Source of the DNA: Wuchereria bancrofti
Taxonomy: Eukaryota; Nematoda; Chromadorea; Rhabditida; Onchocercidae
Length of the DNA stretch: 64,000 nucleotides
Direction of reading: 5' to 3'
Assembly (NCBI GenBank): GCA_005281725.1
Contig: SSBO01000003.1
Location: 3,089,824-3,153,823 of the forward strand
Shown one piece after another: positions 27,001 to 38,430 of this stretch. Under the pieces are notes generated by a model that had not been told where the DNA came from, did not search any database, and was given only the letters and a program-made list of their open reading frames with translations. The stretch's first letter is position 1; the number at the start of each line of letters is the position of its first letter. A program made the position numbers and the translations under genes.

Positions 27001-28718
27001 TTATTACTTTTTGCTTTTATTTATCTAATCAGTCTCTAAACTTAATTAGTTTATTTGTAATAGTTAGCTAAGCTATACTTTAAGATTGTTGAGAAAGTTT
27101 CCATTTCCATGTAAGAATTATCATCCATAAGTTGGTTTTTGTTTTTTTGTTTTTTTTTTAAGAGGAAATCAGAAATGACAAATATTTAAAGAAAAAAAAG
27201 TAATAGAAACCATAATTCATTAAATAAAATTTATTTTGTTTTTTCTTATTCCTATAAAAATTCAATTCAGAAGAAAAAATTCAAAAATGCTCGAGAAAAA
27301 TTTTACCGTTCATTTGCAGTCTCGTATTATATCAGATTATGTACAACTAAGATCGTTACAAATAAAACGAAGATACTGTAAAATGGATAAAAAATCGTGG
27401 TTTACATATTTGCAACGACTAGTTGGAATGTAAGAAATCATTTTTGAATGATTATTTTTGCAAACAATTTTAGAGTAAATAATAAAATTAAATATGAATT
27501 TTACTAAGATTTTGTTATAAAATGTACTGGTACAGTAAGCGGTGAGTTTTTTTTTTTTTTTTTTCGTTTTTATGAACAATAAAAAACTGCTACACAGTAC
27601 TTTTGTGATGCTAAACAATTTTATATACTTAACTTGACATGACATACCTCTTTGACACAAAGTAGTTATACCATTTACTACTTCCGCAATATTTGATTAA
27701 TTTGTTAGCAATGAATTTACCACTGCAATAAGTAAGTTTATGATAGAATTTGAAAGATCCCATAAACGAATCAAATTTAGACTATTATTTCATGCATAGA
27801 TGCTGCATAGGTCCGAAATTCAAGTTGTATTTAAAATTTTAATTTAACTAAACTTTCAAGTTTGGACATGAGCATAATGAGAGTTAATTATGAAAATGTA
27901 TAATAATAAATAAGCAAGCAAAATGAGAAGATTGTTTTTAAGACCAGATGGGATGCCAGCACAAAATGCTATAGACAGTGGTTTTCATGGACTAATGACA
28001 ACCTCAATAAGAGGTAATTCACAAATGAAAATGAGTGAACAACAGGTAATTTTTAATTAATACATAAACAGTGGTAAGGCTTGACCAACAAAATGATAAT
28101 GATAATGTGATGAATGCATTGCTTATATTAGCAAATAAAGCTGTTAAAGGATTTAGCAAATTAGTAATTAAAATTATTTTGTTATATATATATATGCTGA
28201 TAGATTAGATTAACTTGATATCAAACATATATCTAAATTTGAAATTTGAAACTCAGATCAGTAATCTTGCCATCATTCATTTACATTGAAATTTCCATGT
28301 ACAATATTGTTATAATAAATAAAGCTTGGAAATCCTTTTTTTTATTGAGAATTTGAAATTCTCTAAACTCATACTAGTAAAGAAAGAGATGAATCACTAT
28401 GAAAAATGAAAAACACGAAATTTAAAAGCTTGAACTGGAATTCACAAATTTTGATTTAATCAAAATGAATAATTATGAAATAAAATATGATATGATTAGC
28501 AAAGAGCTCGACAATTGAATAAAGAGATTCTGAGACGTAGTTCGGATGCTGTCCTTGTATTGATGAATATGCCAGAACCACCGGTGCATTTGGAGCGATT
28601 TTGGAAATATTTGAATTTTTTAAACGACATGTCTAATGAATTGAAAAAAGTACTATTTGTTCGAGGCGTTGATGTACAGTCTAATATTGATCCGGAAACG
28701 TCAACTATGAAAGATTAG
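18040..28718 (+). CDS. Divergent cation-chloride cotransporter (SLC12, K-Cl cotransporter-like), about 23 exons, about 1082 aa
   Basis: Predicted plasma-membrane cotransporter of chloride with potassium. Exons: 18040-18160, 18811-18845 (tentative), 18975-19145, 19435-19549, 19873-20006, 20603-20720, 21040-21168, 21540-21651 (exact copy 21711-21822), 22559-22844, 23274-23429, 23509-23613, 23757-23829, 24051-24294, 24647-24886, 25267-25367, 25779-25918, 26186-26280, 26390-26504, 26716-26946, 27064-27110, 27271-27429, 27943-28045, 28500-28718. TM1 (GVYISYMQNILLL) and the AIATNG motif (residues 120-124) fit the KCC branch, as does a roughly 140-residue loop with NYT, NCT and NFS glycosylation sites between TM5 and TM6. 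The C-terminal domain keeps family blocks (TIDIWWIIDNGDVLLM, KHKIWCKAKLRLF, LVLMNMPEPP, VLFVRG). Several otherwise conserved residues differ (see findings). The small exons at 18811 and 27064 were chosen by phase and need cDNA. AATAAA at 29025. Confidence 0.88.
18880..18953. repeat. CAT/ATT-rich imperfect tandem repeat
   Basis: Two to three imperfect copies of a 21-27-nt unit built on ATCATTACATTCATCATTAT, just before the acceptor of the first membrane-coding SLC12 exon. Likely polymorphic in length. Confidence 0.65.
21512..21839. other. Assembly gap with an exact 157-bp repeat on both sides
   Basis: Bases 21512-21668 and 21683-21839 are identical and abut 14 undetermined bases (21669-21682) on each side. 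Each copy carries the same 112-nt SLC12 exon with its acceptor and donor. Using both copies would put a 112-nt exon in twice and break the frame; using one keeps it. The pattern fits two contig ends that overlap but were not merged. Confidence 0.9.
25031..25127. repeat. Four imperfect copies of an AGATTTAAC repeat
   Basis: The unit AAGATTTAACTAATAAATTCAACT and close variants occur about four times in tandem (spacing about 20-28 nt) inside an SLC12 intron. Probably a minisatellite; no coding or splice role is evident. Confidence 0.65.
25461..25490. repeat. Perfect inverted repeat, 10-bp arms, 10-nt loop
   Basis: GGTCTGTTAG and CTAACAGACC flank GCTAACAAAT in the intron between the SLC12 exons ending at 25367 and starting at 25779. 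The arms are richer in G and C than the surrounding intron. Confidence 0.8.
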
Positions 28719-29816
28719 AATATTTCAAGTTAATTAGTGATTAATTATTTATTAATCAATTAGTTGCTTAATTAGTGGCTTATTTATATATTTTATTATT
28801 ATATTATTTTACTTTTATTCTTTCGTATTTTACTTCTATTCGTTATCCACTCGTTATTTTATTATTATATTATTTTATTGTTATATTATATTTTGTTATT
28901 ATATTATTTCACTTTTATTATTATATAATTGTTTCGTTACATGATACAGTGATACAATTACATAATGCAATTAAAATAATCCATATTTCTTTCTTCTAAT
29001 TAATATTATTCATGTTAAATATAAAATAAATTTCTTAGATAATATTATATCCTTAATTCATCATTCAGTATTGTGCTTTATTTGCTAATTTTATTTGAAA
29101 ATCATCATACAATTTAATTGTAAAAGAAATTTTGTTAAATAAAATTTATTTCAACTTTTACGAAAACATCAAATCTTAATAGCATTGGCAATTTTCATTT
29201 CCCATATTTTCTCCTTCTTAATTAATATTATTCATATTAAATGTGATATACCTAAATTTTGTTAGGGAGTATATCATATCATCAATCAAAAAGATTTCAA
29301 ACAGAAATTTAGAGATTGAAAAAAAAAATAATATTCCGTAAACTGAAGTGAAAAAGCTCTCAAGAAAATCCTCTAAGTATTTAAAAAAAAGAAAAAAAAA
29401 ACTTTTCAAGAAGTTTCAAGAAAGTCTCAGGAAAATTTCAAAAAATCTTTGTATCCAAAAATGAACCAATTCTATCAGATTACAATACCATTCACAGATT
29501 TAAATTTTTTTTAAGTTTACAAGAAAAGTCAAATTGTGCTTAAATGAATGATAGAATTCTTGGAGCGATTCACTTGCATTCTGTAAATGAGTTTTCGAGA
29601 TGCTGTGTCATTATTGTGTTACTCCGCGGGGTTGCGGTAGTTGTAGGTATTTTGCGGGAATGTTGCGTGGAAGCATTGGTGAGAGAATGATAAAAATTGT
29701 TTAATTTGTATGCATTTTGTGTGCAACTGCACGAAATTTCCAATTTTCCAGTACTTTAGACAGTTCAAAATGGCGCTTTGAAATACTATATAAATGAATT
29801 TTCTCATTGAAAAGAG
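28719..29816. other. Intergenic between SLC12 and PIG-M genes, with TTATTAT low-complexity DNA
   Basis: Holds the SLC12 3' UTR, with AATAAA at 29025-29030. Bases 28785-28935 are a degenerate run of TATTATTATATTATTTTA units. The ORFs across it are Tyr/Phe/Leu/Ile chance ORFs. The part at 29600-29780 is less AT-rich and may be the PIG-M promoter or 5' leader. Confidence 0.5.
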
Positions 29817-32800
29817 ATGAAAATAAAACAGCGGGAAAGTTCCGGTAAACAAACATTGGAAAGTATTAAGAGATCGGAAAATATATGGAAACAAAAGCAA
29901 CTTATATTGCTCTCATTTTTATGCCGCATTATTTTGGTGTATTATGGGTGCATCCATGATTACTTATTTGAGGTTAGATTTTGTGTTCTGATATTTAATA
30001 TTGAAGTTTTTTGCGTTGATAGTGTAATAATGTAGAAAAGACTGGTATAACTTGAAATGAAATTAAATGAACTTTGAGATGAAATCGAGTGGATATTTGA
30101 TATAAGCTAAAGTGAAATGAGCTTTCAGTATCAAAATGAAGTGTCATGAAATGAATTTTTGTTGTATACAAATCCAAATATTGACATGAGTCGAACTTTA
30201 CGAAATGAGTTACTGAGTGTAAACAAAGAAGGGAGAAGAGAATGAGGTCAAGATAACAAGAAATTATCTTTTCGGTTATAGTTTTTTGTACTGTAAAAGT
30301 TTTTTTAATTACAATGAAGAATGGAGTGATAAGGTTAACTTGAAGGGCGATGGGGATTTTTCTTGTCCATAAGTTATATTTTACTTCCTTTTTGTCTAAA
30401 TTATGAAAGGTCTTCTCTACTACGAGCTACGGTTAAGACATTTTATTTGACATTTTACTAGAAGTTTAAGGTTCTTTTTTTTTAAGTGCTGCAAAAAAAA
30501 AAATGCCAAAAAAAAGAGGTTTCGCAGAAGAATCAAGAAAAGAATGAAATTACTTATTCAGCAATAATCTAAAGATAGTTACTGATGACGATAAATACTG
30601 TACGCTAGTTTCATTGTTTCTTTTAGAAAATAGTTAAAAACAGAATTTCAAATTTCTAAAATTTCAAGGTGCAATTTACCGATATTGATTATAAAGTTTA
30701 TTCGGATGCAGCGGAATACATTTACCGTGGACAATCGCCATATAAACGAGCAACCTATCGTTATACACCATTATTGGCTTGGCTATTAACGCCAGTAGTA
30801 AAGTGGCCTGATTTTGGTAAATATTCAAATAATTTAGAGTAAATTAGAGTAAAAATATACCAAAAAGGGAATAGGATACAGTGAAGATGAAATTACGTTA
30901 CGTTGGAAGACTTGGGGAGTTGTAAAAATTTGAGCTGTAAAAAAGTTGTAAAAAAAGAGTTGTAGAAATGGGAATTAGACGTTATAAAATTGTCCTGCAC
31001 ATACGGTAAGTGATCATTTTGAAATGAGTAGTTCCTTACCACAATGATAGTAATAATAGCATTGTTTTATTCTCATATCTCATGATATGTAGGAATTGTA
31101 AGAAGTTCAATGTCTTCCATGCTTTAATGTTTAATAAGGACATCGATTCCTTTATGGAATATGAAATGCTGCCTAGTTTACTTTGCATTTCAGTTCTACT
31201 CTGGTATATACCAGGTACACTGAAAGGGTTTTGTATAAGCAGTTTGACTTTCATAAAGCATGCTGAGTAATTAATGCGGGCAAGTAGTCATTGCTGAATA
31301 TTCTGTAAAAATCAAGCATGTCAAATTTGCAGGAAAAATTTTATTTTGTGCCGTAGATGTAGCAATTGGTTTTTTGTATTTCGAGTTAGCAGCATGTAGC
31401 TGGACAATGCACAAGGTTAATGAATTGAGATGAAATTTTTCTGCATTAAATTTTTTTCCTTAATTTTTCTTTTTTTAAAAGAAATTTATTATTTGAATTT
31501 CTTTAAGTAGTTTTTTAAGCAAAGCGACCAAAAGTTTTTAGTGTGGCATTTCGATTATTTGCTTTTTTTATTTGTTTATTTTTTCTTGTAGTTCGTTAAG
31601 TTCTAGACATTGCTGTTCAAGCTATAATATTGCTGAATTTCTGAAAACACTTCGATTTTTTTTTCTTTTGTCTCTTCATTTGCTATTTTTCTTTGTTTTG
31701 TTTTTGAAGGACGAGGATAAATCCAGGATGAAAAGAACTGTGGTGATATTTTGGCTTGCAAATCCATTAACAGCTATAATATCAGCAAGAGGTAATGCTG
31801 ATGTGCTTGTATGTGCTGTAGTTCTATGGACTTTATATTTGCTTATGCGGAATCAGGTGATATCTTAACAAAATTTAAAATACTTTTCAGTCTTTTTTCT
31901 TGATGTGTAGACTTTTTAGTCTTATTTCTCGTTGTGTAATTATGACAGTGTTATTGGATTAGCCAGGAAGAAGTAAGGAATGAAAGTGAGTATGGATTGT
32001 AAAGTCTTGGTAGGAAGCGTTTTTCCGATACTATGTTACCGTTGTTCTAGTTTGTTCACACTTAATCGTTATTTTTTAACTTATCCAGTTTTTAACCCAA
32101 TATCGCTGAATATGAATATTATTGATCAACATTTGGTGAATATTGCCTTATTCGCAATGGCAGATAAAGTACCTGTAGAAAAGTTCTATTTGGACGAAAT
32201 ATTTTTAGTGGTGGTTGGCAGCCTTGGTTTATGGACTGCTAGCAGTACACTTGAAATTATATCCAATTATTTATTTACCTTCCGTTTACCTCTCTCTGTC
32301 CAACGTTTCTTTATCATCTGGATGGATCGATTATGGCAAACGACTGATTTCAAATACGAAAGGATATATTTTTGTATTGGTATGTAAGTATCATATATCA
32401 TCAGCTAGTTCTATTTACTCATCCATTTCAACATTCGGTTGATTACATTGATATCCAAAATCTTTTACTTTTTCGTTATTTATGAAATGCGATATGATAG
32501 CATACCCTCTTACAGGTATCTGTACTTAGCGTTTGCTCTTCATTTCAGATTCATAGGATGTGGGACAGGAATCAGTAGACCTGAGACTTTGTTAATATAT
32601 CTCAACTTTTACTAGGTTATTGTTTAAAAATATTACTGCCGCGTAAGCTTTGATTTTACTTATTTCAGATATTTTCTTCTAGCTTATTGACATTAGTGAT
32701 CATATTTTATATGTTATATGGTATGCCTTACATTAACGAAGCATTACTTTATCATTTGTATCGCACTGATACACGACATAATTTTTCTCCCTATTTTTAC

Positions 32801-33678
32801 TTATTGTATTTGGCAGCTAATAATGCACAAATATCTTGGCTTATAAGTTTTTGCGCTTTCATACCCCAAGTTTCACTCATTATTTATCTTGCTTTCAGGT
32901 GTGTTCTTCCATTCAGAACTTTTGTTGTAATTCAATATTACGTAAAAGTGTTTGAATTCATTTAATCTCAGCATGTTGCAGTAAAATTGTTATAATATTG
33001 GAAAGCGTTGTTTTTCGTAACTGCAGTGGAGGTTAAGATAGTAGGGAAGTAACAGTTTATAAATTGGACTTCGCTTATACTCAAGTTAATGGATGAGTGA
33101 TCTTTTTTCTTCGAAGTAATCAGAATTCAGCTGAGTGCAAGATTATTCATTATTTTTTAAATTTGATTCTCAATCCAGCAGTGATAAAAAAGTTAAGTAT
33201 GGAATTTTGCAGATTTCATGATGATCTCCCATTTTGTTGGCTAATTACAACGGCCGTATTTGTTTCGTTTAATAAAGTATGCACTAGCCAGTATTTCATT
33301 TGGTATATTTGTTTGTTGCCGATTGCTCAACGAAGTATCGAAGTTAGTTTTTAGATTTATTGCTGTGCTGTAATATGAATTTGGATGTTTGATTAAAATG
33401 AATTTTAGTCAAGTTATTTCATTCTAAAGCGAGATTTACTTCATTTTTAGATCAATATTTTACAGATTTCAACGGTAGAAGCAGTATATTTGATAATTTT
33501 ATGGTTCTTGGGGCAAGCTTTTTGGCTTTATCCTGCTTATTTGTTTGAATTTCAAGGGTTGGATACATTTTACTTAATTTGGCTTTCTTCATTGTTCTTC
33601 CTCGCGATCAATACAGGAATTATTGTTCAGCTAATTCGACGACATAATTGTAAAAGGAGTTGTGGAATAGTTGGATAA
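29817..33678 (+). CDS. PIGM: GPI mannosyltransferase 1 (PIG-M), eight exons, 425 aa
   Basis: Adds the first alpha-1,4-linked mannose from dolichol-phosphate-mannose to glucosaminyl-phosphatidylinositol on the lumenal side of the endoplasmic reticulum, an essential step in GPI-anchor synthesis. Exons: 29817-29972, 30669-30816, 31333-31415, 31710-31856, 32209-32379, 32669-32898, 33213-33342, 33466-33678, all in phase. The catalytic DxD motif is seen in the first lumenal loop ([16 protein letters not shown], Asp57 and Asp59), followed by [20 protein letters not shown]. Further family blocks are [67 protein letters not shown] and [17 protein letters not shown]. Length matches the human protein (423 aa). 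The last exon could begin at 33451 instead, adding five codons; 33466 aligns without a gap. PIG-X, the usual partner, is not in the window. AATAAA lies at 34362. Confidence 0.96.
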
Positions 33679-35028
33679 AATCTAATCATTCGGTCATTGT
33701 TTTGAGGGATTTAAACAAAATAATGTTTTAGAAAATCTGATTTACACTTTGTTGTGTTTTAGTGTCAGGATTTCCTCTTTGTAGATAAAAAGTACTAGGG
33801 GCTTTCGTTCATTTTGGAATTTTCTTATGGCAGAACGAAATTAAAAAGTGTTTTTGCTTTTTGGAAATTTTCTCATGCCGATCTCACCGGTATTAAAAGT
33901 TATTTTTTGTAATCAACAAGTTTTCAAGTGTAGGCTGAGCACATTGAGTTCCGAATGATATTGGACTAGTGAATTTAATATGTTCCAGGACAAATGGTTC
34001 CAACGAATTAAGGTTTCCCTCGGGTTATATGTTGCTCTTACCACCGGTAATTACATCATTATTTCAAACCAATATTGATTATAAAAATGACTTCATAGCT
34101 TCTTTATGTCTTCAAAAGAAAAAAAAATCGTTATTTTACGCATATTGCTGCGAAATATTGTTGAACAATTGTATATATAATTGGAATGTAACGGAATGTG
34201 TAAGAAAGTTCAAACGTTGAAATCTTGTTAGAGTTATGTTAACTTAAAATTTGGTTAGAAATTTATGTGACTTACTGCTTAACTAGACAATACATAGAAG
34301 AGAAAGAAATAGATTGAAATAGATGCATAAATTTAAGTAAGAATGCTTGCATAAAGAAGGGAATAAACGTTTTGTTCTTACTATCATTATAATTCTGATT
34401 CCTTCTTTATGATTAATAAATTTTTATGTACGAATTGTGTGCTGTTTGTTGTTGTTACATTTTGCAGTCAATGGCTAGATTTCATCTACTTCTCATTAGT
34501 CAGACGTAAAACTACTAAAAATTACTGATACTGTTCCGCAGATCGTGAATGGAATTAATTATCTTTGTTAGTTTGAGTATGGATGGCTTGCACGTGGAGA
34601 TTGTTAGATTGACGTTTGGGAAAGCTGGACTTTTTTTTTCTTCTTTTATATGGTTGGTATTTTTGGTTTGTAATACATCCGATTTGGGTCATTTACATTT
34701 AAATTGACTTATTAATGATTACGTTGCTGATGATAATGTAGCAAAGATAAGAGAACGAGAAATTAGTTTAACATATATTATGATGTTTACACATTGATGT
34801 CAGTTTGGTTAGTACACAAATATGGACTCATTTCTAATACTTGGCATTATTAGTTAGCAAACGAATACTGTATGAATATTATCTACATTTTGGGAAGTAA
34901 ACAATTTGTATCAAATTGAATCAATCGTTTTTTGCTTATGTTTTCGGATGTTGTATATTGTCAATTGGTAGCATACGAATATGCTTTTTTCAGATTTATT
35001 GAAGTATACTGAAATCTATTTTACCTCA
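33679..35028. other. Intergenic, 1.35 kb
   Basis: Contains the PIG-M 3' UTR (AATAAA at 34362-34367) and the presumed DPH5 leader. A splice acceptor at 34991-34993 (TTTTTTCAG) lies 36 nt before the DPH5 ATG with no identifiable upstream exon, consistent with trans-splicing. The ORF at 33969-34220 has no homology I recognise and is not called. Confidence 0.5.
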
Positions 35029-37719
35029 ATGTTATATCTAGTCGGTTTGGGTTTGGGCAATGTTGATGATATAACGGTTAAAGGAATGGTTGCTGTGCAG
35101 AAATGTTCTCGTGTGTATTTGGAAAGTTACACAAGTATTATGTCCTTCGGCTTGGATAAAAAGAAGTTGGAGGAATTTTTTAACAAAGAAATTGAAGAAG
35201 CGGATCGTATGACGATTGAACTAGATTCTGGTAGCTTTATTAATTTATTTTATTTGAATTTTTAAATGTCGAGAAACATATTCTCTTCAGTTGTTTTAAT
35301 GTTGTTATCACCATCACTCAGTGTTGAATTATTTGATTACAAGTAGCTTGGCATCATTTTATATTTCAGTGGATTGTAATTTATATTTTCAGGCATAACA
35401 AATGCTGTCGGTTCATTCATAATGACTGTAGGACAATAAGCAGTGAGAAATTAAATGTTTTTACCGTTTACTAGTAGATGGGATGTTCTATACCGAAATT
35501 ATCATCAGGAAAATGAATGCCGCAGTAGGCATTCCAGAATTCTGATTTCATGAGAGACAAACAGTGTGCAGTTGAAATTGGTTTTTCTTCCAAACTCTAC
35601 TTTCATAAGTTTTGCAGATGATATAATAGACGAAGCATTCGATTCAGATGTATGTCTTTTGGTAGTTGGAGATCCTCTTGGTGCTACAACGCATACAAGT
35701 TTGGTTTTTAATGCACGAAAAGCAGGTGTCGATGTGGAAATTGTGCATAATGCTTCTATCATCAGCGCTGTGGGATGTTGTGGCTTGCAGGTAGGCATTC
35801 AAGAAATGTCTTTATTTCTACTGTTGGTAAAATGGTACGAAATTTTACAAGACTTCAAAACTTTAGCTTTTGAAAGATCATTCTTCTGCTTGATTTCCGT
35901 GTGTTTTAGTTGTATAGATTTGGTGAGATTGTTTCAATTGTTTTCTGGGAAGAAAATTGGCATCCAGATTCTTATTATTTCAAAATCGCAGAAAATAAGA
36001 AGCGAGGATTACATACATTATGCTTGTTAGGTCAGTAGCCATCTTTTTACATTGTTTACATTTTCATATATTTCCCAAAACTACAATGTCTGTTTTTCTT
36101 TTCTAGTAATTGAGCTGGGAAGAGGAAGAAGTTTCTTGCATTCTTAAGTGCATAGTGCATTTGTTTCGGCTGATCAGAGCTAATGTGTGGCGTTAAGAAA
36201 GTTTAGTTATCAAAATAACAATTAAGTTTGTAGTAGTTTTGTCCAGATTAATGAAATTACAACTCAAAAATCTTTAATTTCAGATATTAAAACGAAAGAG
36301 CAGTCAATAAAAAATATGATGAAGTTTGTATTATTTTAACTTAATTATTTTGGAGTTTTGATTCTGCACAGAAATTGTGGATTTTTGAGATCACTTTTTT
36401 CACAGAAAAATTTTTTGCTACTGGCTGAATTTTCCGCTGGTTGAGATGATTTTAAAAAATAAGTTCTCATTGATGGAAATGGTCGTTTTAAATTATATTA
36501 ATTAATCTTGACCAAATAAGATCCAGCAGTGCAGTGTAATTCCTTTGGAAAGACTAGTGTAATTCCCAAGACAAAAATAATGGTATTTTATTCCTTTGTT
36601 TTCATATAACTTGCATTTATCTTGATTATATGTATTCCATTGCTTCAAAGTTGTTATTTTGCAAAATTATCATCTGTGAATTAAAAATTCCAGAGGTCGG
36701 AAGGAATTTCTCCCTCCGAGATACATGACTTGTTCCGATGCAGCAAAACAGCTGTTAGAAATTGTAGATCAGATGAATGATGAAAATATGGAACCCGGTA
36801 AGTTCATAAAAAGAAATTTTCAAATAGTATGAAAGCAAGGACTAAATAAGTTTTGAAACGCATGGACGTACTAATACCAGTTTGAAAAGTTTACATTTTG
36901 TATCAATATGAGAGGAGACAGCGGTGTCAAGTATTATAGCTGGAATGTAAAACGTGCAGTAGTTGACATGGTGAATTATAATGCATCGATGAACCTAACT
37001 GACATAGATAAAGCTGTCGTTCTTAATTTCCCAAAAAAAAAAATGTACTTTAATTAAAATATGTGTAGGTCAAAATAACAAAAAACATTAAAGATTTACG
37101 TGGTTGTATGGAAAATCATTTTGCGATTTTATCTTTTCTAACTCAGTTCCAAATATAAATTTTGTATGGAATTCGCATTACTTTTTTTAGTCACATTGTC
37201 ATAAAATATCATTATCATTCATTTATTCTTGTAGTCACTGTTTAATTTTTGATTTTTTTTTTTTTTGCAGTATACACGGAAAGTACAGAAGTTGTGGCCC
37301 TGGCGAGGGTAGGATGGGATGATCAGAAGGTTTTCTTCTTTTCTTTGTTTCTTTCTATGAAAAAAATCGGTCTTATAGCTGAGATAAAGTATGACTGATA
37401 TCTGGTTATATAACTAGACTAATTATCCTTTTATAAAAATGCATATATAGCTTTGTTATTTCTGCAGTTACCTATGAAATATGGTTATCTGGTTGTAACT
37501 AGATGATTCTCTTAATTCGGCTGAAAGAAATCAATTGCTCCATAAATATCGGTGTATTAGAGAGGTTAATTAATTAATTAATTTCAGATTGTTTTCTGCT
37601 CTTTGGAAGCATTATGCGATCTAGACATGGGGCCACCGTTACATTCATTAATCATTCCCGGTGAATTGCACCCCATGGAATTGGATTTTTTGAAAAGTTT
37701 CTACCATAACATCTTTTAA
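35029..37719 (+). CDS. DPH5: Diphthine methyl ester synthase (DPH5), seven exons, 276 aa
   Basis: S-adenosylmethionine-dependent methyltransferase that repeatedly methylates the modified histidine of elongation factor 2 during diphthamide synthesis in the cytosol. Exons: 35029-35230, 35618-35790, 35910-36030, 36284-36323, 36694-36797, 37271-37329, 37588-37719, all in phase. Start [19 protein letters not shown] matches the family N-terminus exactly, so the in-frame upstream codons are leader. Further blocks: [27 protein letters not shown] (SAM-binding loop), [62 protein letters not shown] and [20 protein letters not shown]. Family length is about 285 aa; the last few residues are shorter than in humans. 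AATAAA at 38039. Confidence 0.97.
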
Positions 37720-38430
37720 TTTATGGAATACGTTGTTATTTTCTGCTCAACCTTTTATAATTTTTACACTTTATTGAATTATGTTGGATTATTCCGTAAG
37801 AATTGAGACTGGGATTGACTTTGTTCCGTTTTTGTTAGAATTTTTACATTTTGATTTTACCGTTAAATTTTTTTAACAAAACGGATGAAGGACACATCAC
37901 ATCATCTCTGATCTCTTGTTTTTAACATGTTATCAGTTTGGACCATCAATTATTAAACTTTTGAAATTTAACGTTTTGAGCTTATGATGATTTTTGTTCT
38001 TTGAGTTTGTCAGTTGTTACTAAATTGTTGTTCATTGCAATAAATAATTCCAGTTATTCATTTCTTTGGATTTGAACTGTTTCCTGCAGTTAGAGGAATA
38101 TTTTTTATTTTAATTTTTTGATCTAAAAAGCGTTACTTGTCATATTCATTAACAAAGCAGACTTACAGATTTGCGGACCAGAATAACTACATCTCTATTA
38201 GCATGTGAAACTGTTGCAAGCAAACTCATATATGGCAATATGCATTCAATTTGGAGGTGAAAGAACTGAGATGATTAAAGTCTGTCGTTACAATGGTTGA
38301 CTCGGATTTGTTACTCTATGAATGACGGGTTGATCTACGAGGTATTCTCTCTGTTATGTCCAAACGGCTACACTTATTTCTCAGACTAAGACTAATTTAA
38401 GTTAATACATTTCTTTTCAGGTATTTATCA
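37720..38430. other. Intergenic, 0.7 kb
   Basis: The shortest spacer of the + strand array. It holds the DPH5 polyadenylation signal (AATAAA 38039-38044) and an acceptor (AG at 38419-38420) 10 nt before the next gene's first ATG. A short upstream exon around 38321-38340 was tested but its phase does not fit. Confidence 0.5.

Noticed and set aside
28120..28330. Continuation of SLC12 coding sequence right after the exon ending at 28045
   Set aside because: In-frame stops follow the donor; the frame resumes only at 28500.
28775..28999. 74-aa Tyr/Leu/Phe-rich ORF
   Set aside because: It is simply the translation of TTATTAT low-complexity DNA.
31980..32387. 135-aa ORF on the + strand within the PIG-M gene
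   Set aside because: Overlaps the PIG-M exon 32209-32379 in another frame; the PIG-M frame carries the conserved [13 protein letters not shown] motif.
35505..35798. 97-aa - strand ORF over DPH5
   Set aside because: Antisense shadow of a conserved DPH5 exon.
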